From assembly GCA_903958995.1 (NCBI GenBank), contig CAJBVG010000111.1:1-33378 (forward strand): a stretch of DNA of 33,378 bases, read 5' to 3'. Position numbers and translations under genes: made by a program. The notes below the pieces were generated by a model. The model did no database searches, was not told the DNA's origin, and worked only from the letters and a program-made list of their open reading frames with translations. Source of the DNA: an uncultured bacterium. Lineage in GTDB: Bacteria > Bacteroidota > Bacteroidia > Sphingobacteriales > Sphingobacteriaceae. Below, piece after piece: positions 23,676 through 31,608 of the stretch. Within the stretch, counting starts at the first letter, position 1. Every line of letters starts with the position of its first letter.

Positions 23676-23719
23676 AAAAAAATAATCAAATAACTTAATA
23701 AATCAATAACTTACTAACT

Positions 23720-24226
23720 ATGCTAAATCTAGAAAATATAGTTAAACGAGCTTACCAAAGTAGCTTCTGGTTAGGAATACTAAACTATGGTTTATGGTTT
23801 AAGATCCCTTTTAATAAGCCTCATCGTTTACGAGTTATTTCATTAAGTGAAAATTCCATAACCGTTAAAATACCTTATATCAGAAAAAATTTAAATCATT
23901 TAAAAGGAATTCACGCTTGTGCATTAGCAACGGCAAGCGAATATGCTTGTGGATTTTTATTGATTAGTAGATTAAGTGCAGATAAATATAGATTGATTAT
24001 GCGCAGTATGCATGTTGATTATACTAAACAAGGGAAGTCTGACTTGTTTGTTAAGTTTAATCTTTCAGAAGAAAGAATTGAAATAATAAAAAATAAACTT
24101 CAGAATGAACCTCAGTGTTTAGAGATATTAGAGGTTGAAGTAAGAGATGCTCAACAGAATTTAATTTCTGTAGCGAAACTGGAGTGGCAGTTGAAGGAAT
24201 GGACTAAAATAAATTCTAAATTGTAA
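23720..24226 (+). CDS. DUF4442 hotdog-fold protein, possible thioesterase
   Basis: 168 residues. The segment NHLKGIHACALATASEYACGF (about 58-78) matches the central helix of DUF4442/YiiD-C hotdog proteins, related to PaaI-type acyl-CoA thioesterases; the GIHACAL region holds the likely active-site residues. It follows the NMO-like gene by ~100 bp consisting mainly of the ACTGGAC array. A role in hydrolysing or binding acyl-CoA would suit the adjacent beta-oxidation operon (inference). Its last codons and stop lie in the left arm of the 24211-24277 hairpin. Confidence 0.82.
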   Translation: MLNLENIVKRAYQSSFWLGILNYGLWFKIPFNKPHRLRVISLSENSITVKIPYIRKNLNHLKGIHACALATASEYACGFLLISRLSADKYRLIMRSMHVDYTKQGKSDLFVKFNLSEERIEIIKNKLQNEPQCLEILEVEVRDAQQNLISVAKLEWQLKEWTKINSKL

Positions 24227-24277
24227 ATTGTAAATTATTTGTTTTACTTACAATTTACAATTTACAATTTAGAATTT
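24211..24277. terminator. 26-bp perfect inverted repeat built of heptamers, between convergent genes
   Basis: The left arm (24211-24236) is the exact reverse complement of the right arm (24252-24277), with a 15-base loop. The left arm reads AAATTCT, AAATTGT, AAATTGT, AAATT; the right side reads TTACAAT three times (24248-24268), then TTAGAAT. It includes the stop codon of the DUF4442 gene and abuts that of the DUF2911 gene; A/T-rich runs follow both ways. It is a plausible bidirectional terminator that also belongs to the heptamer family. Confidence 0.8.
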
Positions 24278-25146
24278 TATTTATTTTTTTTCGGTGCTAC
24301 AGGCGCAGCCATCTCTGCAATTAATTTATCATTAAGTGCAACGTAATCTGTACTTCCAGCTTTTGCAGCAATTTCTTTTGATAACATAGCGGCTTCGGTT
24401 GCAGCTATTTTATTATTTAGTTTTTTGTAGATTTTAGCTTTTAAATGAACCATCCAAAATGCATCCGGGCGACCAGCAATTGCTAGGTTTACCCAATCTA
24501 AAGCTTTATTTAAATCTTTATCATTTTCGAAATAATAACTCGCTGCCGAGAAATATGAATTTGCATCTGGTTTTGGATTTAATGTTTTTTCTATGCTAGC
24601 AGAAATCTTAGCATCTATATCTGTAGAAATATTAAATGTCACTTTCGTTTTATCCCATTCTAAACTCATTTTACAAGTATTCGCAGTAACATCTGCTATT
24701 GAAATTGTAAAATTCTCAACAGCTGTATTTGTTTGTGGTTTTACTTTGAAACGAATTGCATCATTCTCTTCTTTGTAATCACCTGGATCGCCTAATCCCC
24801 ATAACTTAATATTTTTATGGAAGATGATTGTCCATTCCATTTTACCTGGTATAGTATATAAAGCATATTCACCTGCTGTTAACTTATTACCTTCGATGGT
24901 TACATCATCGGTAAACGATACTTTTGTAGATGCATTGGCACCTGTTCTCCATAATTTATCAAATGGAACTAAATCGCCAAAAATAACACGCCCTTTTGCT
25001 TGTGGACGAGAATAGTTAACTGAAATTTCTCCTAAACCAAAAGCTTGTTTAAAACTCGCATTCGGACTAGGTTGTGGTGTTTTAATCTGGGCAAATGATA
25101 ATGTGCCCATTAAACACATGATTAGCGTAAGTCTGATTTTTTTCAT
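24277..25146 (-). CDS. Secreted DUF2911 protein with C-terminal TPR-like helices
   Basis: 289 residues. A signal peptide (MKKIRLTLIMCLMGTLSFAQ) is followed by a DUF2911 domain (~25-180) with the characteristic GEISVNYSRPQAKGR, FGDLVPFDKLWRTGANAST and AGEYALYTIPG segments. Residues ~195-275 look like two TPR-type helical pairs. The family is Bacteroidota-rich, exported and of unknown function. A near-consensus -7 element (TATATTTA, complement of 25161-25168) lies just upstream. The gene is separate from the glycan cluster by 48 bp. Confidence 0.9.
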   Translation of the reverse strand: MKKIRLTLIMCLMGTLSFAQIKTPQPSPNASFKQAFGLGEISVNYSRPQAKGRVIFGDLVPFDKLWRTGANASTKVSFTDDVTIEGNKLTAGEYALYTIPGKMEWTIIFHKNIKLWGLGDPGDYKEENDAIRFKVKPQTNTAVENFTISIADVTANTCKMSLEWDKTKVTFNISTDIDAKISASIEKTLNPKPDANSYFSAASYYFENDKDLNKALDWVNLAIAGRPDAFWMVHLKAKIYKKLNNKIAATEAAMLSKEIAAKAGSTDYVALNDKLIAEMAAPVAPKKNK

Positions 25147-25194
25147 AAGGTGGTTTTTAATAAATATAGATAACTAATTTAAAGAAATCTTGTT

Positions 25195-25947
25195 TTAGTC
25201 TTTAAAAATAAATTGTAAAATTTTGGATAAAGGCTTCATCAATAAAGTATAAAACTTTGGCTGCACACCATTTACAGTCCAAGCTCTCCTATCATCTCTA
25301 TTTGCATTTAAACGGTGCTGTAAGCTACGGTTACTCAATCCACCTTCTCGCATCAATACAAATACTTTAGGGATATATGCCAATTTAATGTTCTTCACAT
25401 GTATTACACGTAACATAAACTCATAGTCGGAAGCAGATGGCATATCTGTACGAAAAACGCCAAATTCATCATATACTTTTTTGCGAACATAAAAAGTCGG
25501 ATGAGGTGGCATCCACCCTTCTAAAAATTTACCGGGTCTATAGGTTCCAGATTTCCAGAATCGAATAACCTTACTAAGGTCATTTTGCTGCACATATTTT
25601 AAGTCGCCATAAACACCTGAGATTGTCTCATCATTAAAGGCCTTCATTACATCATCTAACACATTATTGTCAGCATAAACATCGTCAGCATTTAAAATAC
25701 CTATTACATCTCCTGTGGCCATAGCAATACCCTTATTCATTGCATCGTAAATGCCATTATCTTTTTCGGAAATCCATTTCGAAATTACTCCTTCATTTTT
25801 TTGAATAATTTCAACAGTATTATCTTTCGACAATCCGTCTACCACTATATATTCAATATTTGGATATGTCTGCTTTGAAATAGACATAATAGTATCTGCT
25901 ATTGTTGCAGCTGAATTATAACAAACTGTTATGATGCTAATTTTCAT
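25195..25947 (-). CDS. Family 2 glycosyltransferase
   Basis: 250 residues, GT-A fold. The N-terminal ISIITVCYNSAATIADTI, VVDGLSKDNT and the metal-binding ILNADDVYAD are typical of WcaA/colanic-acid-like GT2 enzymes; GGLSNRS near the C-terminus is also shared by that group. It should transfer a sugar to a lipid-linked or nascent glycan at the cytoplasmic membrane. It is the last gene of the polysaccharide operon, 2 bp after the carbamoyltransferase. Confidence 0.92.
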   Translation of the reverse strand: MKISIITVCYNSAATIADTIMSISKQTYPNIEYIVVDGLSKDNTVEIIQKNEGVISKWISEKDNGIYDAMNKGIAMATGDVIGILNADDVYADNNVLDDVMKAFNDETISGVYGDLKYVQQNDLSKVIRFWKSGTYRPGKFLEGWMPPHPTFYVRKKVYDEFGVFRTDMPSASDYEFMLRVIHVKNIKLAYIPKVFVLMREGGLSNRSLQHRLNANRDDRRAWTVNGVQPKFYTLLMKPLSKILQFIFKD

Positions 25948-25949
25948 TG

Positions 25950-27680
25950 CTATGCTCTAGCGATATAAAAGTTGTCCATTACTAATACATCCATCTTCGT
26001 TCTTAAATAACAATCTAAGGCTTCTTGAGGTGTATTCACAATAGGTTCGTTTTCATTAAACGAGGTATTCAACAAAATTGGAACACCCGTTTTTTCATTA
26101 AAACGTTCAATAAGGCGATGGTAAATTGGTTCGTTCAATTTATCCACTGATTGTAATCTTCCGGTACCGTCAACATGTGTTACTGCCGGAATTTTATCTC
26201 TCATTTCGGGTTTAATAATGAACACCTTTTCCATGAATGGTACTTCGTCTGTTTGTTCAAAATAATCAGGAACTTTTTCAATTAAAATAGAAGGAGCGAA
26301 TGGTCTAAACGACTCTCTTCTTTTAATTTTTAGATTTAATATTTCTTTCGCATCGTTTCTACGAGGGTCGGCAATAATAGAACGGTGCCCTAATGCACGT
26401 GGACCAAATTCTGCTCTCCCCTGATACCATCCAATAACTTGTCCATCGATAATACGATCAGTTACAATATCAATTAATGCTTCTCTATCCTCAAAATATT
26501 GGAATGCTACATTATTACGTGTTAAAGTTTCTTCAATTTCTTCTTTAGTAGCTTTGTATCCGTAATAGCCAGTTTTACTAACTAGTGTTCTTTTATTTTT
26601 TTCTGTTTGATGGTAGTAATACAATGCGGATCCAATGCTTGTACCAGCATCATGCGCTGCAGGAGGTATATACAAATTTTTGAAACCTGTATTTAATATT
26701 ATTTTACCATTTGCTACTGAGTTTTGTCCAACACCACCAGCTAAGCATAAATTTTCTGATTTAGTTTTCAAACGTAAATGTTCAGCCATATGGAAAATAA
26801 CTTCTTCGGTTACTGCTTGAACACTCGCTGCTAAATCCTTATGGTATTGACTTAACTCTTCCTCTTTACCTCTAGCTGGCCCAAATGATTTTACGAACTG
26901 ATTCGAATACATCGTATCAACAAACGGAATTCCGTCTGTCCATGTCATGTTTACACCATTACGTGTATGGTTAAAGTAATTTAAATTCAATTTGAACAAT
27001 CCATCAGAAGTTAATTCTATAACCTGACGAACTTGCTCTTTATACAAGGCTTTGCCATATGGCGCCAAGCCCATCACTTTATACTCATCACCATAATGAG
27101 GAAATCCTAAGTATTGAGTAAATGCGGTATAAAACACCCCTAAGGAATGAGGATAATTTACTTTATCAAGTACTGTAAGTTGATTGCCTTTTCCATAAGA
27201 TGTCATAACAGAAGAGAAATCTCCGAAACCATCAATTGATAAAACGGCAGATTCTTCGAAAGGAGAAACGAAAAAAGCACTAGCTAAATGAGAACGATGA
27301 TGCTCAACATTTACAAACTTAGCTTTCATTGAAGAAAACTGATCTGAGAAGTGCAAGCGAAATTCATCTTCAATATTACCAGCTTTTCGAATATTAGATA
27401 CTCTATCTTTTATATTTCCTATGCTTAATCTATTTTTTAAAGCGCTAATAACCTTCAAGCCAAAATTAGCATACGGATCTCTCGAAATAGTAATAACATC
27501 AATATCTTTAAGGGTTAGACCCGCATCTTCTAAACAGAATTTTATTGCTTCGCTAGGAAAACCAGCCCAATGCTTAATTCTCCTAATTCGTTCTTCTTCT
27601 GTGGCAGATACTACTTGTCCGTCTATTAACAAACATGCAGATGCATCTCCATGATAGGCATTAAGTCCTAGTATTTTCAT
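25950..27680 (-). CDS. Carbamoyltransferase, NodU/TobZ family
   Basis: 576 residues from the ATG at 27680, where MKILGLNAYHGDASA gives the family N-terminus; the ATG at 27704 adds eight unlikely residues. The N-terminal Kae1-like domain carries the metal-binding HHRSH (127-131) and the SIDGFGD loop (148-154). The C-terminal domain contains GWYQGRAEFGPRALGHRSI. Family members move a carbamoyl group from carbamoyl phosphate, via carbamoyl-AMP, onto a hydroxyl of a sugar or antibiotic. Here a glycan sugar is the likely acceptor. Its start overlaps the end of the GT2-exosortase gene by 20 bp. Confidence 0.93.
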   Translation of the reverse strand: MKILGLNAYHGDASACLLIDGQVVSATEEERIRRIKHWAGFPSEAIKFCLEDAGLTLKDIDVITISRDPYANFGLKVISALKNRLSIGNIKDRVSNIRKAGNIEDEFRLHFSDQFSSMKAKFVNVEHHRSHLASAFFVSPFEESAVLSIDGFGDFSSVMTSYGKGNQLTVLDKVNYPHSLGVFYTAFTQYLGFPHYGDEYKVMGLAPYGKALYKEQVRQVIELTSDGLFKLNLNYFNHTRNGVNMTWTDGIPFVDTMYSNQFVKSFGPARGKEEELSQYHKDLAASVQAVTEEVIFHMAEHLRLKTKSENLCLAGGVGQNSVANGKIILNTGFKNLYIPPAAHDAGTSIGSALYYYHQTEKNKRTLVSKTGYYGYKATKEEIEETLTRNNVAFQYFEDREALIDIVTDRIIDGQVIGWYQGRAEFGPRALGHRSIIADPRRNDAKEILNLKIKRRESFRPFAPSILIEKVPDYFEQTDEVPFMEKVFIIKPEMRDKIPAVTHVDGTGRLQSVDKLNEPIYHRLIERFNEKTGVPILLNTSFNENEPIVNTPQEALDCYLRTKMDVLVMDNFYIARA

Positions 27681-29040
27681 ATTTCTCGTTGAATCTAATG
27701 GCAATAACCATCATTGCAAAAATAACAAAATAAGAGATGATATTGAAGATGAAATGATGGTCGATGTTAATATTACTCCATTCAGTATAGGCGATACCAA
27801 CGGCAGATATTCTCAAAATATTTAATATATAGATGATTAATAAACCTACAAATAAATATGTTCTACGCACAAGATATTTAAATGGATAAGATAGTGCCAA
27901 AGCAATTTGAATACTCATTATACCATATCCTAAACAACTATACCCGACCCCGACACGCACTCCATCAATTATTTTCAAATGATAGGGTAATCGTATAGTG
28001 TCATAATTAAATATAGATAAAACTAAAGATGAAAAATAAATAATCGACTCGCGTAACCATCGAATATAATTCAAATGTTGATCTAAAAACGATGAGTAAA
28101 ACCTTCCGCCCTCTCCAGTAATTCCAATAAATAACTCGTTAAAGTAGTATAGCAATAAAAAAATGATGATGAATCGAGAGACAAAAAATATTTCACGATA
28201 ATTTTTTTTCGAATTTGCTTTTAATTCAAAAATATTTTGATCGACCGTTCGTCTGTACCAATAGGCTTGTAAATAATGAAACTTGGAACCAGTATAACCA
28301 TCTAGGAAACCTCCTAATATGATATATCGAGATAAGAAATAAATAATCGGACGGACAAATAGTGGCATTCTATTCCACATATTTTTTAAAAACAACCTAC
28401 GTTGATCCTGATTACCAAATAATCGTCCAGGGTTAGTTAGCAATTTCTCGTATTCTTCTTGAGCTTGAAGTTTAGCATATTTAACATGTTTGCTCTTCCA
28501 GAATATTAAATCTTCTTTTAGGTTATTCTCAATCATGTCTGATTGTAAACGTGCCGTCTTACCTTTAACATAGAAATGATGATCCATCAATTCAGATTCA
28601 TCCAAAAACACATCATCTTTTTTGAAGAGTTTTAGTAGAAAACGATTTTGATATCCACCGAATCGAATCCATTTCTCTAAAAAATAATTTCTTCGTCTAA
28701 TATAAAATCCACTAGTCGTAATTTCTTCTTTTGAACTAAACAACTCCATCAATTCTAAATTTAACTCTTGCGTAATGGTTTGGTCTGCATCTAATCCCAA
28801 TACCCAATCTACATCTTCAGGTAGTTGCGTTAATGCGAACTTCCATTGTTTTGTGTGAGTTTCAAACTTATTTGCGATAAATGTTGCACCAAATGCTTTT
28901 GCTATTTCTTCAGTTCCATCTGTAGAAAATGAATCTATAACAAATACATTTGCATTTAAGCCCTTAATACTCTCGAGGCATTTGGGAAGATTGAGCTCTT
29001 CATTAAATGTTAAAATTACTACAGCTAAGTTATTGCTCAT
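27661..29040 (-). CDS. GT2 glycosyltransferase fused to an exosortase-like membrane domain
   Basis: 459 residues. Residues 1-275 are a WaaE/KdtX-like GT2: AVVILTFNEELNLPKCLESI, VIDSFSTDGT, metal-binding Asp84-Ala-Asp86, and the closing FLDGYTGSKFHYLQAYWYRR. Residues ~285-450 are polytopic and carry the exosortase/archaeosortase set: Cys369 in VGYSCLGYG, Asn407/Arg410 in NILR and His428-His429 in DHHFIFN. Exosortases cleave C-terminal sorting signals of exported proteins and usually occur as separate proteins in polysaccharide clusters. The junction (N277-S-K-K-N281) is encoded over an A8 run; a +1 A gives a stop three codons later. No substrate with a recognisable sorting tail is in the window. 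Confidence 0.85.
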   Translation of the reverse strand: MSNNLAVVILTFNEELNLPKCLESIKGLNANVFVIDSFSTDGTEEIAKAFGATFIANKFETHTKQWKFALTQLPEDVDWVLGLDADQTITQELNLELMELFSSKEEITTSGFYIRRRNYFLEKWIRFGGYQNRFLLKLFKKDDVFLDESELMDHHFYVKGKTARLQSDMIENNLKEDLIFWKSKHVKYAKLQAQEEYEKLLTNPGRLFGNQDQRRLFLKNMWNRMPLFVRPIIYFLSRYIILGGFLDGYTGSKFHYLQAYWYRRTVDQNIFELKANSKKNYREIFFVSRFIIIFLLLYYFNELFIGITGEGGRFYSSFLDQHLNYIRWLRESIIYFSSLVLSIFNYDTIRLPYHLKIIDGVRVGVGYSCLGYGIMSIQIALALSYPFKYLVRRTYLFVGLLIIYILNILRISAVGIAYTEWSNINIDHHFIFNIISYFVIFAMMVIAIRFNEKYENTRT

Positions 29041-29044
29041 AGAA

Positions 29045-30181
29045 TTAATGTGAGTTCAACGATGTGTTGTACATCGCAATGTACCTATTAGAAATATTCG
29101 CTTCTGAGAAATTACTCTCTATAATAGAGGTTGAAGTCTCTCTAATGTTTTTCAATTTTTGCGGACTTGTTTTGCTTTCATTTAAAACTTCTTCTAAATT
29201 ATTTACAGAGCTATCATACACCCAACCTAAATTATTGTCCGAAACAAAATCAGATAAGCCTACATTTTTCGAAACAATTACAGCAGTGCCTTGTGCCAAA
29301 GATTCTAAAACAGTATTCGCGAAATTCTCATCTTTAGAAGGAAGTATAAATACATCTGCATTTGCATAAGATCGAATTTTGTCGTCATTATACAATGCCC
29401 CTTTCCAAGAAATACTATTTTCTATCATCAGTTTTCTAGACAATAATTTTAATTCTTCTATATAGTTTGAATCGCCATCGCCTACTATACTTAGGTGGTA
29501 ATTAAAACCCACTTTACTCAATGCACTAAACAAATCCTCTAACCCTTTTTTGGGATGAATCCTAGACAAAAACAACAAATTGAAAATATCAGAATTTTCA
29601 CTTCTAATTACATTTTGAGACTTTGAATTTACATCAACGTAATTTGGTACATCAATTAAAGTATAGCGTGGATTTAATTTATCTAATTTCTGTTTCTCAT
29701 CATTACTAGTCACATGAATTATAGCATTTTTCAATAAATAGTTCCCAATAAGGTTGTGAATAATCTTTTTTACAATAGAATGCTCAATTGTATATGGGCT
29801 AAGCATTCCCCTCGGACTAATAATATATTTCCAAGATTTTATTTTACAAATAAGTGCTGTTAAAACTGCGACAGTATTCCACCACGACTGTATATGTATT
29901 ACCTGGTATTCGCCACCATGTTTCCATAGATAGCGCAGCATACCAATCGACAAATGAGAATGGTCTTTAGTTTGACGCTTGAAAAATCTAATATTAACAC
30001 CATCCATTTGTAAAGGGTGTAGTGTATCAATTGTTAAGTTCTCCTTACCATTTGCATTAGTTGACAGCACAAACACTTCGTTATGTTTCAATAAATTTTC
30101 AGCTAAATAAGCTACCGAAAATATTGGTCCGCCGTAAACAAATGCAGGCTTATAAGAAGGAGTAATGATTAAAATTTTCAC
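29045..30181 (-). CDS. Family 4 glycosyltransferase
   Basis: 378 residues, GT-B fold. The N-terminal ITPSYKPAFVYGGPIFSVAYLAE matches GT4 acceptor domains. The C-terminal donor domain has LFLSRIHPKKGLEDL, a WKGAL turn and the EX7E-like DENFANTVLESLAQGTAVI. It uses an NDP-sugar; the specific sugar is unknown. It lies 2 bp after the Wzy-like gene and 4 bp before the GT2-exosortase gene. NCBI families named for exosortase-linked glycosyltransferases exist as I recall, and this could be one, untested. Confidence 0.92.
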   Translation of the reverse strand: MKILIITPSYKPAFVYGGPIFSVAYLAENLLKHNEVFVLSTNANGKENLTIDTLHPLQMDGVNIRFFKRQTKDHSHLSIGMLRYLWKHGGEYQVIHIQSWWNTVAVLTALICKIKSWKYIISPRGMLSPYTIEHSIVKKIIHNLIGNYLLKNAIIHVTSNDEKQKLDKLNPRYTLIDVPNYVDVNSKSQNVIRSENSDIFNLLFLSRIHPKKGLEDLFSALSKVGFNYHLSIVGDGDSNYIEELKLLSRKLMIENSISWKGALYNDDKIRSYANADVFILPSKDENFANTVLESLAQGTAVIVSKNVGLSDFVSDNNLGWVYDSSVNNLEEVLNESKTSPQKLKNIRETSTSIIESNFSEANISNRYIAMYNTSLNSH

Positions 30182-30183
30182 TT

Positions 30184-31608
30184 CTAACGGCTGTTTACTG
30201 AATGAAAATACTTTGGATTTGGAATGATATAGTTAAAACGCTTCATGGTGAATAATACAATGAACATGGATACAATACCCCAAAATATTGAGTTCACTAA
30301 AAACTCCATGCAATTTCCTCTATTCATAATTTGAAACAAGCCTAAGTATATCCAAATGGTCCCTAAGTTATAACCACAGAATAAATATTCTGCAGCAGTG
30401 TTGATTAAAGATGTTATTGCACCAAATGCAAATAATACCAAAAACACAAACAACAATCCACCAGATAAATAGGCATCCACAACAATTGGAGGCTTAGCCG
30501 ATACAAGCATTTGTTGATTAACTACACCTACTTCATATACTCTTTTCATTACATGCTCTTCAATGTCGGGTTTATCAGGCCAAAATAATCGAGGTAATAT
30601 AAATCGAAATGAATCCCATATAATTGTTATTCCATAATAATTAATTTCTGAAGGAACTTTACGTTTGTATTCATTTAACATGGAGATTTCAGAGGCTCGA
30701 GTAACTAAAAACTCCCAGTTGTCATCGTAGACATTAATCTCCCCAGATTGAATGGCATCAATTGCTGATTGTGCTGCTTCAGATGATTCTACACCCTCAG
30801 CCCATGCTTGATTTCTATATGTAGCATTAAAACTAGGTAAGAAAAATACAACCAAAAAGAATATAGGTAATGCCGAAAAGATAACTGTTCTTTTATATCG
30901 TGGATATAAATAGGCTGCAAAAATGATTATGGTAAAAATAATTGGCTCTTTCCAACCAGATAATAGTACTTGAGCAAAATTTATAGCGAATAATACATAA
31001 GCCAAAATATAAAATTGTGCCTTTTTATTATCTGATTTATAAAGTATTGATATAATAGAAGAAATATAAGCAAAATCTGCTGCCTTCACAGAGAACTGAC
31101 TAAGACCTGGAATAAATAGAAATACAAATTTTAAAATTGTTAAAAGTACAGCTGCTTTCAAGAAAAAATTAGCATCTATCTTTTCTTCATTTACAATCCA
31201 TTTTATGTTTTTCTTATATTGAAGAAAAAACAATAACCCAAAAGAATAGGCCGCATGCGCTAAAGCATAAATTCTTTGACTAGCTGCGGTTTCATCAAGT
31301 GTTGAGTAGTCAATATAAAACACCGGCGATTTAATGAAATTCTTATACCCTAACACATCTAAATAAAAAAACACAGAGGTTAAGCTCATGTATCCAACAA
31401 ATATTAATTGACCTAAAAACATAGGTCGCATAAATTGATGACTTAAATCAAAATCTTTAGGGATAGGACGAATTACGCCGTAATACACTAATATTAAATT
31501 CAGAATGGAACCACCCCAAGCAATGCTATATGAAACAGCGGGGTTACTTGCTAAAAGCGAAGCAAAAAACCAGGGTATAAATAAAATAAGATATCGTAAG
31601 TTAAACAT
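30184..31608 (-). CDS. Wzy-like polytopic membrane protein (putative polysaccharide polymerase)
   Basis: 474 residues with roughly ten hydrophobic segments and a large hydrophilic section at about 265-375 (ATYRNQAWAEGVESSEAAQ to LVSAKPPIV), the layout of O-antigen polymerase-like proteins. Low sequence identity is normal for Wzy. I recall an 'exosortase Y-associated Wzy-like' family in Bacteroidota; proximity to the exosortase fusion makes that attractive but untested. It would join repeat units on the periplasmic side. It overlaps the upstream GT4 gene by 8 bp. Confidence 0.72.
   Translation of the reverse strand: MFNLRYLILFIPWFFASLLASNPAVSYSIAWGGSILNLILVYYGVIRPIPKDFDLSHQFMRPMFLGQLIFVGYMSLTSVFFYLDVLGYKNFIKSPVFYIDYSTLDETAASQRIYALAHAAYSFGLLFFLQYKKNIKWIVNEEKIDANFFLKAAVLLTILKFVFLFIPGLSQFSVKAADFAYISSIISILYKSDNKKAQFYILAYVLFAINFAQVLLSGWKEPIIFTIIIFAAYLYPRYKRTVIFSALPIFFLVVFFLPSFNATYRNQAWAEGVESSEAAQSAIDAIQSGEINVYDDNWEFLVTRASEISMLNEYKRKVPSEINYYGITIIWDSFRFILPRLFWPDKPDIEEHVMKRVYEVGVVNQQMLVSAKPPIVVDAYLSGGLLFVFLVLFAFGAITSLINTAAEYLFCGYNLGTIWIYLGLFQIMNRGNCMEFLVNSIFWGIVSMFIVLFTMKRFNYIIPNPKYFHSVNSR

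Noticed and set aside
27681..27704. Earlier start for the carbamoyltransferase
   Set aside because: It adds eight residues not seen in the family and deepens the overlap with the upstream gene from 20 to 44 bp.
27661..29040. GT2-exosortase fusion as a sequencing frameshift of two genes
   Set aside because: Not excluded because of the A8 run, but as given the frame is continuous and the exosortase part has no early ATG of its own, so a real fusion is preferred.
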